A stretch of 64,000 nt of DNA from Panagrolaimus kolymaensis (Eukaryota; Nematoda; Chromadorea; Rhabditida; Panagrolaimidae), in contig JAJQJQ010000022.1 in assembly GCA_028622995.1 (NCBI GenBank), positions 1,116,001 through 1,180,000 of the forward strand. Reading direction: 5' to 3'. Numbering within the stretch: position 1 is the stretch's first letter; every line of letters begins with the position of its first letter. Position numbers and translations under genes: made by a program. The notes below the pieces were generated by a model. That model made no database searches and was not told where the DNA came from. It saw nothing but the letters and a program-made list of their open reading frames with translations. Of this stretch, positions 1 to 13,947 are shown one piece after another.

Positions 1-183
1 ATCAAAAGGTCGGACAAATGTCAACCGCTTCGAGCTTTAGTCAAGAAACGGATGAAAAAGACATTAAAATGGACTTTTGACCCATTTGTGCCTATACTTC
101 TATTATCAGCATCAATTACAAAAATAATCAGCGTATTTTTTACTATTTTTCCATGTAAACACTTTTTTAAAAAAGCATCTTAA
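1..183 (+). CDS. possible 3' end of an unidentified gene at the window edge
   Basis: Frame 1 is open from the first base to a TAA at 181-183, about 60 codons. The first half is rich in Lys and Arg and the second half is hydrophobic (from about residue 27). I recognise no family, and an open frame of this length can arise by chance. It could be the last exon of a gene starting before the window, or nothing. Sequence further left would decide. Confidence 0.18.
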   Translation: MKRSDKCQPLRALVKKRMKKTLKWTFDPFVPILLLSASITKIISVFFTIFPCKHFFKKAS

Positions 184-1038
184 AAAAAAGTTGACTTTTC
201 GTTTGGAGACCTCTGGATCTAGTGTTTTTCGCTATGAGACCAATTAAACTAAGGTCAGATTCGTGATCAGCGACCCCGAAAACCTAAGGTGGAATGAACA
301 AAAGTCAATTTACGAAATTTATTTTTTTTTTGAAATCCCAAATTCGTTTGAAAAAGTGCGATTTTTAGAAAAAATGGCTTTTAAAACTAAACTTGATGAT
401 AAGTATTTTTTGAGTTATAAAAAAACTATTAGTAAAAAAAAGTAAGAACCGATTTTAGTATTTTTTGTGTTTCTTTCGAAAAACTGATGATGATGCTTTT
501 TGAAATGGTGATTGTCATTTAACCTTAACTTTATTTTTCTTTGGAGTTTTTGATTTTTGTTATTCAAGTATTCATTTAATGTTTTTAGCTTCTAAATAAT
601 AATTTAGTCATCCTTTTTTTGCTACCTTATTTTAAACACTCGAATACAAAATCAAATTTAGCAGATGTCATCCTTTTTTTTGACCATTCTCGGTGGTTGC
701 CAATGACCATTCATTCAATTCTTTTGTTCACTTTCTCGTTTTCATCTTTTTAATAGGATTCAATTCTTTGATGTTTTTGTTTGTGAAATATTGTTTTTAA
801 GCAATCCTATTTTCGAAAGAGAAAAACGAAGGAGGATAGCAACCATGAATTATCTATTCAGAGGTGCATGTTTTTTTTGGATTTTAGCATTTTGGTGGAG
901 CTTCTTTCTTTTTCTTTCTTTTTTTCACCGCTTAGCAACCTGACTGACTTTAGTTTAAGTTTTGGATGTTATTTTACAATTCGGTGTTTTACGATTTTAT
1001 TGTACCAAAGTAAAACAGAAGAAATTTGGTAAGAAAAA
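184..1038. other. upstream region of the alpha-tubulin gene
   Basis: About 850 bases of AT-rich DNA with no ORF I trust. It holds poly-T runs and a polypurine stretch near 820-840. Promoter and any leader exon of the tubulin gene should lie here, but I see no defined TATA box or initiator. Confidence 0.4.
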
Positions 1039-3085
<2,047 letters not shown>

Positions 3086-3258
3086 ACTCACCAACTTTAA
3101 TTCTCTCAAAAATGATCTCAATACTATTATATTTTTATATAGATAAGGCAAGAAAAAATGAAACTTAAAAAAAGAAAATAGCACCATTTTTTTTTATAAA
3201 TACTCAATTTTTTTAAAGTAAAATAAAATAAGTTTCTCAATCAAAAAGCTGTTGTCCA

Positions 3259-6221
3259 TCAATGATTCGGGAACGCTCTTGTTGAATGAAACGTCGTCGA
3301 GCTAAGTTCACGTCGATTGTGGTGGGCTTTTTGCCGATGCGGTAAAGGAACTATTCCATCAACAATAATTTGTTGTTCTCTTGGCCCATTTATTTTTGGT
3401 CTTTTTGGTCGAGGTTGAAGTTGAATTTCTGGATCCAAAATTTTCATAGGTGGAGGATGAATAATTTTACGTTTTTTTCCAATCACGAGACTTTCAGCTG
3501 GTTGTGGAGGTTCTTTAACATAATTTTCAGTTGTTAATGCGAATTCAAGAATTTTATTCCATTTTACATTTTCACGTAATAACTCCGCACTTCCAATAAT
3601 GAATGTAGCCTTTTCACCTCGGGAAAGCGAAGTTAATAATCGTTGTTCATCAAATATAAAAGAATAGTGTTCTGAAAATAGGAGGGAAATTAAAACTTTG
3701 AATTTTATCTTATCGCTGGAAATTTCGAAACGACGAGCTTTTTTGAAAGTTTTTAATAACTTACGAGCATCATTTCCCAATTCTTCGGCTTCAGCCATCG
3801 GAACAGGTATCCGCTGCAAAAGAAGTTTATCATTTTGAAAAATTGGAACATATCTTCGAGGATGTTTCCTTTCATCCAAATTTCTTGTTGTTACAATAAT
3901 TGCAACATCCGTTGTTTTACCATAAAATGCATCCACTGAAGAAACTTCAACAATTTTATCCAATTTTTCTTTTCTCAATGCTCGAAGAATATGTGTTCTT
4001 TGTCCTTCATAATAACAAAGTATTGTAACTTGAAGGTGGTTATCAGTTTCAAGAACTCTTTGAATTGCATTGATTGCAGCATATGTATGATTTGGGTTAT
4101 ATCGAGTTGTGGGATATACACGCAAATCTCTTCCATCCATATCAATAAACATCAAAGGCCTATTTGGAGTTTTAAAATGTTCACTTTCAAGTGGCATTCG
4201 TTGAAGTAAAGATTCAATATTTCGATGAGGATAAAATAATTCTTTTATTGTTGCTGCTAGCCCAGGATTAAGATTGAAAGTTTTGTTCAATTCTATGAAA
4301 GTGAAACTAGCTTGCATCATTTTCATTGCACTATCAAAACATTTAGGAATTTCTTGAATTCTAATTCCTTTATGATCAGGATATTTCAAAATATCTCCAA
4401 TTACAACAAGTTGTTCAATATTTCGTGATTCTGTAATCATTGCAATAATATCATATGCAGTTGATTGGTCGGCTTCATCAACACATAAATGAGTAACATA
4501 ATCACCAAGTGAAGGAAGTAATGAAATAAAAGTGTCATTATAAGCGATAATATAATTTGGTCTATAATGTTTAAAAATAATGTTGATCGCAGATTGAAGG
4601 GTTGTAAGTTCTGTTGAAGTAATTAAATCATCTGTAACGTTTCCAAGATCAAGTTCTTCATAATCGTTTGTTGAAGCTGAGTTTTCGCCGCTTTCATTAT
4701 CGGAGTCATTTTCATTCGCTTGGGGAAGATCGGGATAGAAATTAAAGCTTTCCTAAAATAAAATAAAAGTGGTTGAAACTTTTTTATAAAAGCATACAAT
4801 ACTAATTTTTTGTTTTTTATTAACCCGAGACTTGATAGGAAATTTGTGAAAATGTTTATGGAAGGCCCATACTTAAAAAACTCCCAATTTATTTAACTTA
4901 CAGCCATTTCAATACCATCATAAAATTCCAAGCCATCAACATTTCCATGATACTGTGGACATAATTTGGCTTGAAAGCTCCAATGCGCTTTATTCAAAGT
5001 TTCTTTTTCTTCTCCACTCAACGCATAACGAGAATCGTTCAAAAGCATTTTCACGGTTGATGCGAACGATCCGTTTACCGTCGCTGAATTCAAATTAACC
5101 AAATTTAAAAGGCGAATATTTCCATCAATTAAAAGTTCGAGATAGCGTTTATTCTTTTCAAGTTTTTTGATGAGCAAAGGTAAAGTTGAATATGAGCTTA
5201 CAAGAGCCAAACATTTGTCATAACATTTTGGTTCAATCAATTCTTGCAAAATTCCAGGAATGGCATAAACCATAGTTTCAGTTTTACCCATTTTACATCC
5301 GCCATTAATATAAACTATTTCTTCCCCATTTAATATTGCTTTAATAGCAGTTTTCTGAGCACATGTAAGCGAACAAAATTCCATATCTGCATCGAATTCA
5401 GCTTCAATAATTGGTGGAGGTATTTGACGAATATGAATGTTATTATTTTCTCCGCTTTCATTAATTGGAAGAAAAGCTGATAGAATTATTTTCTTGCTCG
5501 AACAATCTTTTAACCTTGAAAAGATATAATCTTTATCCGTTAATTTTGCATTGAAAGCTCTCAAATGACAAAGCATATCAGTTCTCTCAATTTTATATGT
5601 GGTAATTCTAAGATCATTTAATGATTCCAAATTCCATGTTTGAACCAAATAATTTGCATCCACAGTAAAACCAATCATTGTTTCATTTTCTTTATAGCTT
5701 GCACAACTAATTCGAATATAAACTGGCGAAGATTCAAGTGAAGTTCGAGGATCAATTCGTTTCAAAATTGCAACCATTCCCGGACGAAAAATACTTTTTC
5801 CAACATTTTTTGATCTTTCACCAGTTTGAATTGCAAAAGATTTATAAATAATTTGAGCATGTTTGGGGTTTTTTAAATTCCAAATCAGCGAACTTGTAAG
5901 AGCTTCAGCCATATCATTACGGTATAGGCATTCAAAAAAAGCAGCCGATGACAGAAGGTATTGAGAAAAATCATCACAAGTAACATCGCCAGCAATAGAA
6001 AGCTTTGTCGGCAAATAATAATCTTTAAAAACTCGAGTGGTATGAAGTGGAGTGAATGTTGCTAAAGCAGGAGGGACGATAGCTAAATCTTCTTGAATAC
6101 TTATATGTGTGCCTCGAGGAAGAAGAATGAAATCAAAGCGTAAGCGAGTTCCAGGTTTCAATAATCTAAAAGTTATTGAGAATAAAGGCCAAATTTTTAT
6201 TGCTATTCCACTTTCAACCAT
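3259..6221 (-). CDS. UPF1-like superfamily 1 RNA helicase
   Basis: Two exons, 6221-4902 and 4752-3259, give about 937 residues. The motor motifs are readable. A Q-motif-like stretch CAQKTAIKAIL comes just before the Walker A GGCKMGKT at about residues 305-312. Walker B is VDEADQ (the DEAxQ form of the UPF1/MOV10 class). VDAFYGK stands in for the usual VDxFQGxE motif, and LTSLSRGEKATFIIGS is the motif VI region. Motif III (GDILKYP) lacks the usual Gln, and the VDAFQG Gln is Tyr, so activity may be altered. UPF1-like helicases bind and remodel RNA in decay and small-RNA pathways. The ATG lies two bases after a CATAG acceptor-like site, which fits spliced-leader addition or a cis-splice from the upstream ORF at 6322-6872. 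The RdRP gene lies upstream on the same strand. Family certain, exact ortholog unknown. Confidence 0.85.
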
Positions 6222-6321
6222 AGCTATGTAAGGTTAAAAATTAGTTTCATGAATGGTATTGCTTGTTAGGCAACGAAATGATAAGAGAAAATCCCTTTTT
6301 TTAAGTGCTAAAAAAACTTAC

Positions 6322-6872
6322 TCTTTTGGAATGTTAATTAAAAATTTAGGTGGAATAAGCTTTTCACCCAATGTTTTGGTATCCGTCATATAAACTTGTA
6401 AACCCTTATTTAAAACTTTAGTAATAAAACCAAGTTCAGAAAATTTAGGTAAAGTTGATTTTCGTTTTGCTAAAAGTGCAATACCATGATGCCGAAGTAA
6501 AATACATCCATTTTCTCCATCGTCAATTATTCGTTCAATTGAACGAGGAATGGCGAGATTTGAAAAAGCTTGAAATTGAGTTACATAAATTTCATCACCG
6601 ATATCAAGAATTTTAAGATATGAAGATCCTTGGATTTTATGAATTGGAGGTGAAAATTTTGTGACATTATCTTTGATTGCTAAAACTGGTGGAGCTTGTA
6701 ATTCAAAATCTTTTGAACATGCTCGAAGTAAAATAACACAATCAGGATTTTGTTGTCTTTGTACAACTCGATATGGTACATCTAATTCAAATAATATTCG
6801 AGGATGAGATTCCACTATTAAACAATCATTGCTTAATGATGATGATGGGGAGGATGATATATTGGTATACAT
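6322..6872 (-). CDS. N-terminal exon of the helicase gene, or a separate upstream cistron
   Basis: A long open frame with coding-like composition, from ATG 6872 (upstream codons are open but lack an ATG) to either a donor GTAAGT after 6322 or the TAA embedded in that donor (6318-6320). The roughly 184 residues contain no motif I recognise, and the sequence is beta-rich. Spliced to the CATAG acceptor before 6221, the phase is wrong by one base and gives a stop after three codons, so a simple cis-splice to the helicase fails. Alternatives are a two-gene operon (stop to acceptor is about 95 bases, typical for nematode operons), a sequencing error, or a weak donor inside the exon (GTGAAA near 6373) that would restore phase. 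RNA evidence would decide. Confidence 0.55.
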
Positions 6873-7580
6873 TCCTGGAAATAATAAACGTTTAAAAAAC
6901 CGGGAAAGAAAAAATGCTTGTTGTTTGTTCGCAAGTCGCGACGCACACACATAATTGAGTGAAAGCAAAATGGTGGAAGCAAAAAATATGGGGCAAAAGA
7001 CAAAAAAAAAAGTGTATGGCTACTCTTCGAACAACAACAAAAAAAAACGAAGAAAAGGTGTCATAAAAAATTATAAGTCATAGGGCATAAATGAAAAAAT
7101 TATAATAAACAAAATAGAAATCAAAGGAAAAATCATACAAGTAAAAACATCAGCGAACAAAAAATGCAAGTGCCAAATGTCAAATGTCAAATTTGCGCAG
7201 CACCAAATGCGGAGTGTAACATTATGCTTGGCGCCATCTTTTAAAAAAATAATAATGGTTTACACAAAATATTCACATCTAAACTAAAATTCGTTAATTA
7301 AAAGCTAATAATGTTAGTCATAACACTAACCTGAACGCCTATTTTTGCCCCAGTTAAAACAAAGATTGTTCAAACTAAAATGAAAAATAATAAAAAGCAA
7401 TCAAAACTATAGAAAAAATGAAATGCATTGAAGGAAGGAAGATATTAGAAAATATAATTCTCACAACAAAAAAAACTAAAAGCTTTTACACTTTATTTTC
7501 TTCTTTTCTAACAAAAGAAAGATCGGTGATGAAATTCATAACCAAAAATGTTACAACATTGTTGTTTCTTTCTCTTTCCG
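6873..7580. other. intergenic, nothing recognised
   Basis: AT-rich spacer upstream of the helicase gene. It holds A and T runs and no ORF with coding character. The helicase promoter should be here; no defined element is visible. Confidence 0.35.
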
Positions 7581-8250
7581 CTACCACAGAAATAAAAACA
7601 TTTTTTTTTCTCTCTTCATATTTTTTTTCAAAAGCATTAGCAATATGTAAAAGCTTTTTTATCGACAATGTTTCATAAAATCTTGATAAAAAATACTAAA
7701 AGTGCACGGTTATTATTTGCTGAATTTGAAGAAAAAAGCTGTCTTCCACTAATCATCACCCTATGTGTCACAGTAATTAATTTTAACCTTTATCACTGAA
7801 TCTAACCGGCTCGGTTGCGATTACAAAAGTTCTGGATAATCTCATAAACATAAAACAACATCCGAATTCCATAAACTTGAACTCTTCAATACTCTCACCA
7901 TCACTGAAGACAGACTTTAATATTACAAAATTTAATCCAAACCATTCTTCACAATTTTTAAGTTCAGCAACCACAACCTTTTTTAAAATTTTATCGGAAG
8001 ACTTAATAGGGAAAGACATATCAGAAAAAAAGCGAGTTAAAACGCATTACATACATGCTGGTGGGAAGAGAGAGAGAGAAAAAAAACTCTTGTTCTATGA
8101 CGCACATCCAGAGAGAGAGAAAAAAAAAGGAAAAATGCGCAAGAGATAGCAAAGCGCGAGAAATGGCTTGTACAACAACTGAACAAAGAGAAGATGGCAA
8201 CAAGAAAAAATGGAAGGTCATAAATGAGGTCAATTTTTAAAAGAAAGAAA
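7581..8250. repeat. direct repeat flanking the RdRP gene, copy 1 (interrupted)
   Basis: Segments 7581-7808 and 8166-8250 match 14557-14890 on the other side of the RdRP gene, in the same orientation. Shared landmarks are AAAGCATTAGCAATA, GACAATGTTTCATAAAAT, AAAGCTGTCTTCC, TGTCACAGTAATTAA, CTGAATC-AACCGG, then CAACTGAACAAA-AGAAGATGGCAACAAG and AATGGAAGGTCA. By eye the match is about 85 percent. Copy 1 carries an extra 357 bases (7809-8165) that copy 2 lacks. Confidence 0.8.
7783..8019 (-). CDS. hypothetical small ORF, 78 residues
   Basis: A true ATG (8019) opens a 78-codon frame with balanced, coding-like composition (MSFPIKSSDKILKKVVVAEL at the start, then EEWFGLNF and FATEP-like segments). 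Upstream on this strand are two GAGAGA-type purine stretches (8070-8130) like those before the thiolase gene at 25580, which could be promoter sequence. Most of the ORF lies in the segment present in only one of the two repeat copies. No family is recognised, and chance or a gene remnant are both possible. Confidence 0.3.
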   Translation of the reverse strand: MSFPIKSSDKILKKVVVAELKNCEEWFGLNFVILKSVFSDGESIEEFKFMEFGCCFMFMRLSRTFVIATEPVRFSDKG

Positions 8251-8454
8251 TACATAGAAATCATAAACAAAAACTAAGAATAAATCAAGCAAAAATTAAA
8301 GAAGGATAAAAGCTTAAAGAATTGCAATGTCACTTTTAAGAAAAATCACAAATCAATCAAATCCTGTCATCATTAACTTTTAAAAAATTTTATTTTAACA
8401 AACATAACAAAACATACAAAATTAAAAAAACAAGAAAGATGTTACAGTGAGAGA

Positions 8455-11400
8455 TCAATGTGGATATTCGCTATTGATGTCGACGTCATCTCGAGTATAG
8501 AGCAATAATCGTTGATAAGCTTCTTTTGCAATATCTTCACTTCTTTTTTGAAGATTAAGTTCATCCATACGAGGTACAACTTCCAAAACACTTCGAAATT
8601 TTCTAACAGCCAAAAACGAGCCAACAGGTTTTACAGAAATCTGATAGTTTTTAGAATCTAAAAAATCAATGTAATTATGACAAAGTGTGATATAAAAACC
8701 TACTAATTTTTAGAGAATATGGTTTCAAAACAACATTTTTGCATTGACATTTGATAGCGAGATTATGGAACAATTTCTTGTATTCATCAGCCGTTTTAGG
8801 AATTTCAATAACAAAAAGATTTCCTTCTGTAACTTTTCCATTAGCTTTTATTTCTTTTGAACAGCCAGGTAAATTATCGAAACGACGATTGAAAGCAATA
8901 GGGTAAAACGTTTCCATTGCAGCATAATAAAGAGCAAGACATTGAGTGGTTTCCAAAGTTTTTGTTGAGAAAGGTTCTAATGATACTTTTTGAGTAAAAC
9001 CAAAGCTTCTTGTCATTATGAATCTGATGAAATCCAAAAATTTCTTTCCAATACCGCCAAGCTGAGCATCAAGATCAACGTTCATGACAGAATCATCCAA
9101 ATCCAAATTCTAAAAAGATTTCCACATAGAAAAAATAAAAGTAATAAAACATACAGTTAACCATCCACTTCCTTTTCCCTTTTGGAATTCACCAAGTCCA
9201 AATTTAAAAACAACAATATCCAACATTTTTGGTGATATTTCGGTGATCTTATGTTTTGTCGCCCACTGACGGACAAAGAAAAGGATTTGTGGAAGTCCTA
9301 AAAACCAATGTTAAAACATGCAGAAAAAATATTTTAAAAAAGTTACCATCAAAAACTTTACAAATTCTAGCGACATCGTGATTGACAATCGAATTGGATT
9401 TTTGAGAAGAAATAGCCTCTTGAATCTTTTCATCAAAGTTCTTGAATTCATCTTCCGTTGTAGGATCCATACAAGCTTTTTTGATATGTTCTGATAAGCG
9501 ATCACTCAATGGAGAAAACGAAAACTTTCGATTAGCAGGATTGAGAAGATATTGTTGTCTATTTGAAACCAAAATATCAGAAACCAACCATCCAAAAGAC
9601 AAGAATTTCTTATTGGTGTATGCGACCCGATAATATGCACTTGCTTTCTTTCGTAAGGATTCTTTGGGATGACCACAAACTCTTCGAAAAACTTCACGGA
9701 TTCCACTTCGATTACGGTCATCTAGTTCAGTATTTTCTTCGATTCCTCCAAAGCCATCAAAAAATTTTGATCGGAACTTAGCATAAATGGCAGCCACTTG
9801 TTGTTCGATCATGTGTTGAGCATTGAATATAGACATATCATCATTTTCTTTATCACTGATTCGTTTTTTCAAAGCAACAAACCGTCCAGAGAATAATTGA
9901 CCCTCGTTTTGAATACCATAACTATCCATAAGTCCCTGAAAATAGTAAAAAGTATTAAAGCAAATAAAGTATTAAAAAAGAAAAATTACACCAATCAATG
10001 TGGAATATTCTCCATAAGCTTCAAATGCATCAAGTTCATATACTTCATCACCAGAAACAAGAACAGATTCATCAAGAAGAATATTTTCGTTGGATGAAAT
10101 ACGTTCTTCAAGTCTGAGGATTTCTTGAACTTCAGTAACACGATTGAAAAGATCGCCAAGCAGTCGAATACTTTTATAAGATGCTGAGTTGGTTTTACCC
10201 ATAAAATTTGGATATCGTTCAATTCTTTCAGGAGGCACGCCATCTTCCCAATCTCTTCTAAGTTTGTCAGGTACTTGTCCGGTTTTAGGAAAATCGACTG
10301 CTTGATTATGTTTGATTGCAATATTATGACAGTGCTGTAAAGAAATGAATGATCAAAAAGTTATCATAAAATATGTTGCTTACTTCACTGTTTATACCAT
10401 ATAAATCAGAGTTCGCGAGATGAGAATTTGCAATAGTACCAATAGAATCTTGTTGGACATAAGATGTGAAGAAATCAACCATATACTTCGTAAGGTTCTT
10501 TCTAACTTCAGTTTCATCACCAGGTGCTTGATTCGAAGCTGTAGAAGTAAAATCAAAAGCCGGTTCATTACGGTCTAAGAATAGTTTTGGATCCCAAAAA
10601 ATGGAATATTCATCACCATCGAGATCAGAACCAGCCATTTCATCAGGATGAGGACGAGGACCAGATTGTGGGAAAACAATAACATCCACAAGATCATGTA
10701 AGCATGGAAGATCAATAGCTAAAATTTTAAACGTTAATAGTTAAAGAAACCAAAAATAGAGTAATGTAACATACCATCAAACATACGAACATCACCAGCG
10801 ACAACAGATGGATTCTTGGTAATTAAAACAGGGCCATGATGAATAATTTTGTTAGCAAGAGGACTTGGATATTTGATGGCAGGGTTAACTGTATATTGAA
10901 AGAATACTTGTCCATATTGGAGCAAACCAGTTTCATCAACGACGCCAAACATCATGCGACCTTGTGAAGTTGGAATACGGATTTGCATTTTATCCACCAA
11001 TCGATCTAGAAATAAAAAGAATAAAGATGAGACGCATTAATAAATAAACGATTTTCCTTACTCAATCCAACAAGTAAAGAAGAACGAAGCATGGACCGAA
11101 AGAAAGGTTCTTCGGTGATATAAAAATCTCGGAGACGATCATAAAGGATGTACTTTGGAAATTCATTCAAAGTTAAGAAAGCAGATGGTTCGTCTATAAG
11201 AGCATTCACAATTTTCTCCATATGAAGTTCTAACAATTCGAAAATTCGATTGCACATTTGCTTATGCGAATCAGGACCATGCATCTCAGAAACCTGAAAT
11301 TAACAACGTATAAAGTGAAGATGAGTACAAGCAACTTACTTGATCAAGGATATTGATGAGTGGCTTGTTCCTAAAAAGAAAATTATAATGAAACTCGAAA

Positions 11401-13935
11401 TTAAGAAAAATCTTACAGTGAAACTGGAATAGGAGCTGAGATCTTGACAATTTCCACATGTTTTTCACGAGGCGCATGAAACTTGCTTTGAGAAGGACGA
11501 AAAAGTAATGATTGAGCATACCAAGGCATATGTTGTTGAGTGTGGTAATCTTCACGAGGTAGACAACGGCCGCTTTTAAGAGCCCATTTATATACTTCTT
11601 CCATAAAAGAACTTTTCAATACAACACCTTTATAGCCACGGAAACGAATTTGATAGCATGATGGAAGGGAATCACCAAGTCGAAGATCACGAACGATACT
11701 TTTGCAAAAGTTAAAATTGATAATACCAACACCATCAGAAAAGCAATATGGTTTTCCTTTGCTATCAGAGCCACCCTCATAATCATAAATTTCTGAGTAA
11801 GCGTTTCTCGTAATTGTAATACTAAGTTGGCGAGCTGAAAAGAGGTATAATTACATGAAGCAAAAGTTATTCAAAGATATAAAATTTTCACAAAACATAC
11901 CTTGAGTGAAAAGTTGACCTAAACGCGACATCATTTTGGGAATACTTTCAAATTTTAATCTTCCGCACTTTTCACGAAATTCTGAGACTTCTTCACGTGA
12001 ACCAGCAAGAAAGTAACATCCATGATCGCGCATTTGTGAGTTAGATGAACATAAATAAGAAAAGGGAATCACTGAAAAATGAAGCTATCGAACCTTTTTA
12101 AATTAAAGAAAACAAACTTCCAACATGTAAAGGTTTATTCAAAGTATCTTTTACAGTACGTTGAATCAAAACATCAGGTAATCTTGAGACTTTATTGCGT
12201 AAATCATCATCACGAAATACAACGCGTAACATGCTATCAGGTCCCTTTTTTCTTAAAGATCGATTGCCCATAATGAGTTCAGGATTAACATAAAGATGCC
12301 GAGTTGGAGTAATAATCAACTAAAAAATTGAAAGCGTTAAAAGCTTCAGCATTTAAAAGCTTACTTTACGAACACGCATATATCCTTCTCGATCTAAATC
12401 AGCAGTAACTTCAGCATGTGACCGATGACCCGGTTCATCATATAATTGATCAAAAAGTGTAACAGGTTCAGGAATATCAGTTAATCGATCAACAAGTTGC
12501 AACATTGATTCCAAAGTGACGACAGTTTTAGTGATTTCTGAAAGAATTAAGATTAAAAAATAGTCATAGCTTTTTCATAGCTTACTTGCTTGTGGTTCAT
12601 CTCTAAGATTTTGTTCAAACCTTTCAATGCAAAGATTGAGAAATGTTCCAAAATGGTTGAATTCAGGACGGAAGAAATATTCAAAAACTTCACCACCACG
12701 GCTAATTAAAGCTTGAATAGCGTAAACGAGTGGAAAAAATTTTTCTGGTTGATTGAATAATTTTTGATATTTCTTTTCCAAGTTCACTGGTTCATTCATA
12801 AAAATTTCAGCAGGTCGTACATAATTTTTGATATTCATAAGCTTTTTACGATCAAGAAAGCGAAATTCGATGGCAGTTGTAATGTTTTTTTGTAAGCGAT
12901 CCAAGCAATCAAACAATGTACGAGGCTAAAACGATTAAAATTTAAGTCAATTATTGTAACAAAATAACTTACATCAACATCAGTGCATTCCAAAACAATT
13001 GAAGAACCATATTTAAAAGAATTTTCAACATCAAATCCGCGATTCCAAGTTAAAAATCGTCTTGGATGCTTGAACTTCATCGAGTTTCCGTTATTTGGTA
13101 TAACTTCATGAATGTAAATAAAAGGAGGAGTACTAATTTGAAAAGTGAACGTGACTTTAATTTCTGGACGTCCTTCAGCATTCAATTCATTTTTCATTGT
13201 GACGATCAATCTTCGAATAGCAGAATATGAAACACGAAGTTCCACAACCCTTTTTGATTTTTCTTTGATGATGTTAGGGAAGAGAACGATGAATTGGTTT
13301 TGGTCATGTTCAAAACATGCAAGCATATTTTTATGTGGAGCACGATAATCACGATGTTCATTAAGGTAACAATCAAAAACTTCATTTCCATTTTGTGGTT
13401 CATCAACAAAGAGAGATGGAGCGAAATAGCGTCTGTTGATAATGCTACCCAAAACAATTTTGTCAACATTCAAGGTATTTGTAAGTCTAAAATAAAAACT
13501 AATGAAAGAAAATCAAGCGAAAAACTCACTGAAAATTGAGAGGAGATAAGTTTTCGGTTAAAATTATCATACATACAGTTGCTGAATCTGCCAAATTTTG
13601 AGTTCGTAGATATCGTTGAAAGCTTTCAAAAACAGATGTTAATTCACAAAGAGATTCTGCGCGGATACGAAATTTTTCATTACCATTTGAACTAGGAAGA
13701 AGAAATGAAAACGTAGATTCTTCTCTTTCATCGGCTGCATTAGCATCGTCTCCATAATGTACAGTTTCCAAGATATTAAAGTTAGAACATGAACTGAAAG
13801 TGTAGTTTCGGTAAAGCTAAAAAATTAGTAAAAAAAATGATGAATGTCATAAAAACAAATACTTACCACATGAAATTGATCAATTTCTTTTTGTTTAAAT
13901 TGACGAAAAACAAGTTTGCAATAGATTTGCGCCAT
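8455..13935 (-). CDS. ego-1: RNA-dependent RNA polymerase, EGO-1/RRF-1 type
   Basis: Cellular RdRP that copies mRNA templates into secondary small interfering RNAs. Seventeen exons join in phase: 13935-13867, 13816-13530, 13486-12973, 12925-12586, 12537-12365, 12319-12118, 12071-11901, 11834-11417, 11370-11340, 11293-11062, 11005-10775, 10718-10384, 10334-9990, 9935-9347, 9297-9155, 9109-8704, 8657-8455. They encode about 1562 residues, close to the length of nematode EGO-1 and RRF-1. Conserved blocks include [63 protein letters not shown] and the catalytic [11 protein letters not shown], whose three aspartates bind metal. Everything needed for activity appears intact. An acceptor-like TATTTTAG ends 12 bases before the ATG, suggesting spliced-leader addition. 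EGO-1 and RRF-1 cannot be told apart by eye. The gene sits between two copies of one repeat. Confidence 0.96.
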
Positions 13936-13947
13936 ATTATCACTTAT

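Noticed and set aside
8021..8270. Overlapping frames on both strands near 8.1 kb
   Set aside because: Composed of GAGA/TCTC simple sequence; no coding character.
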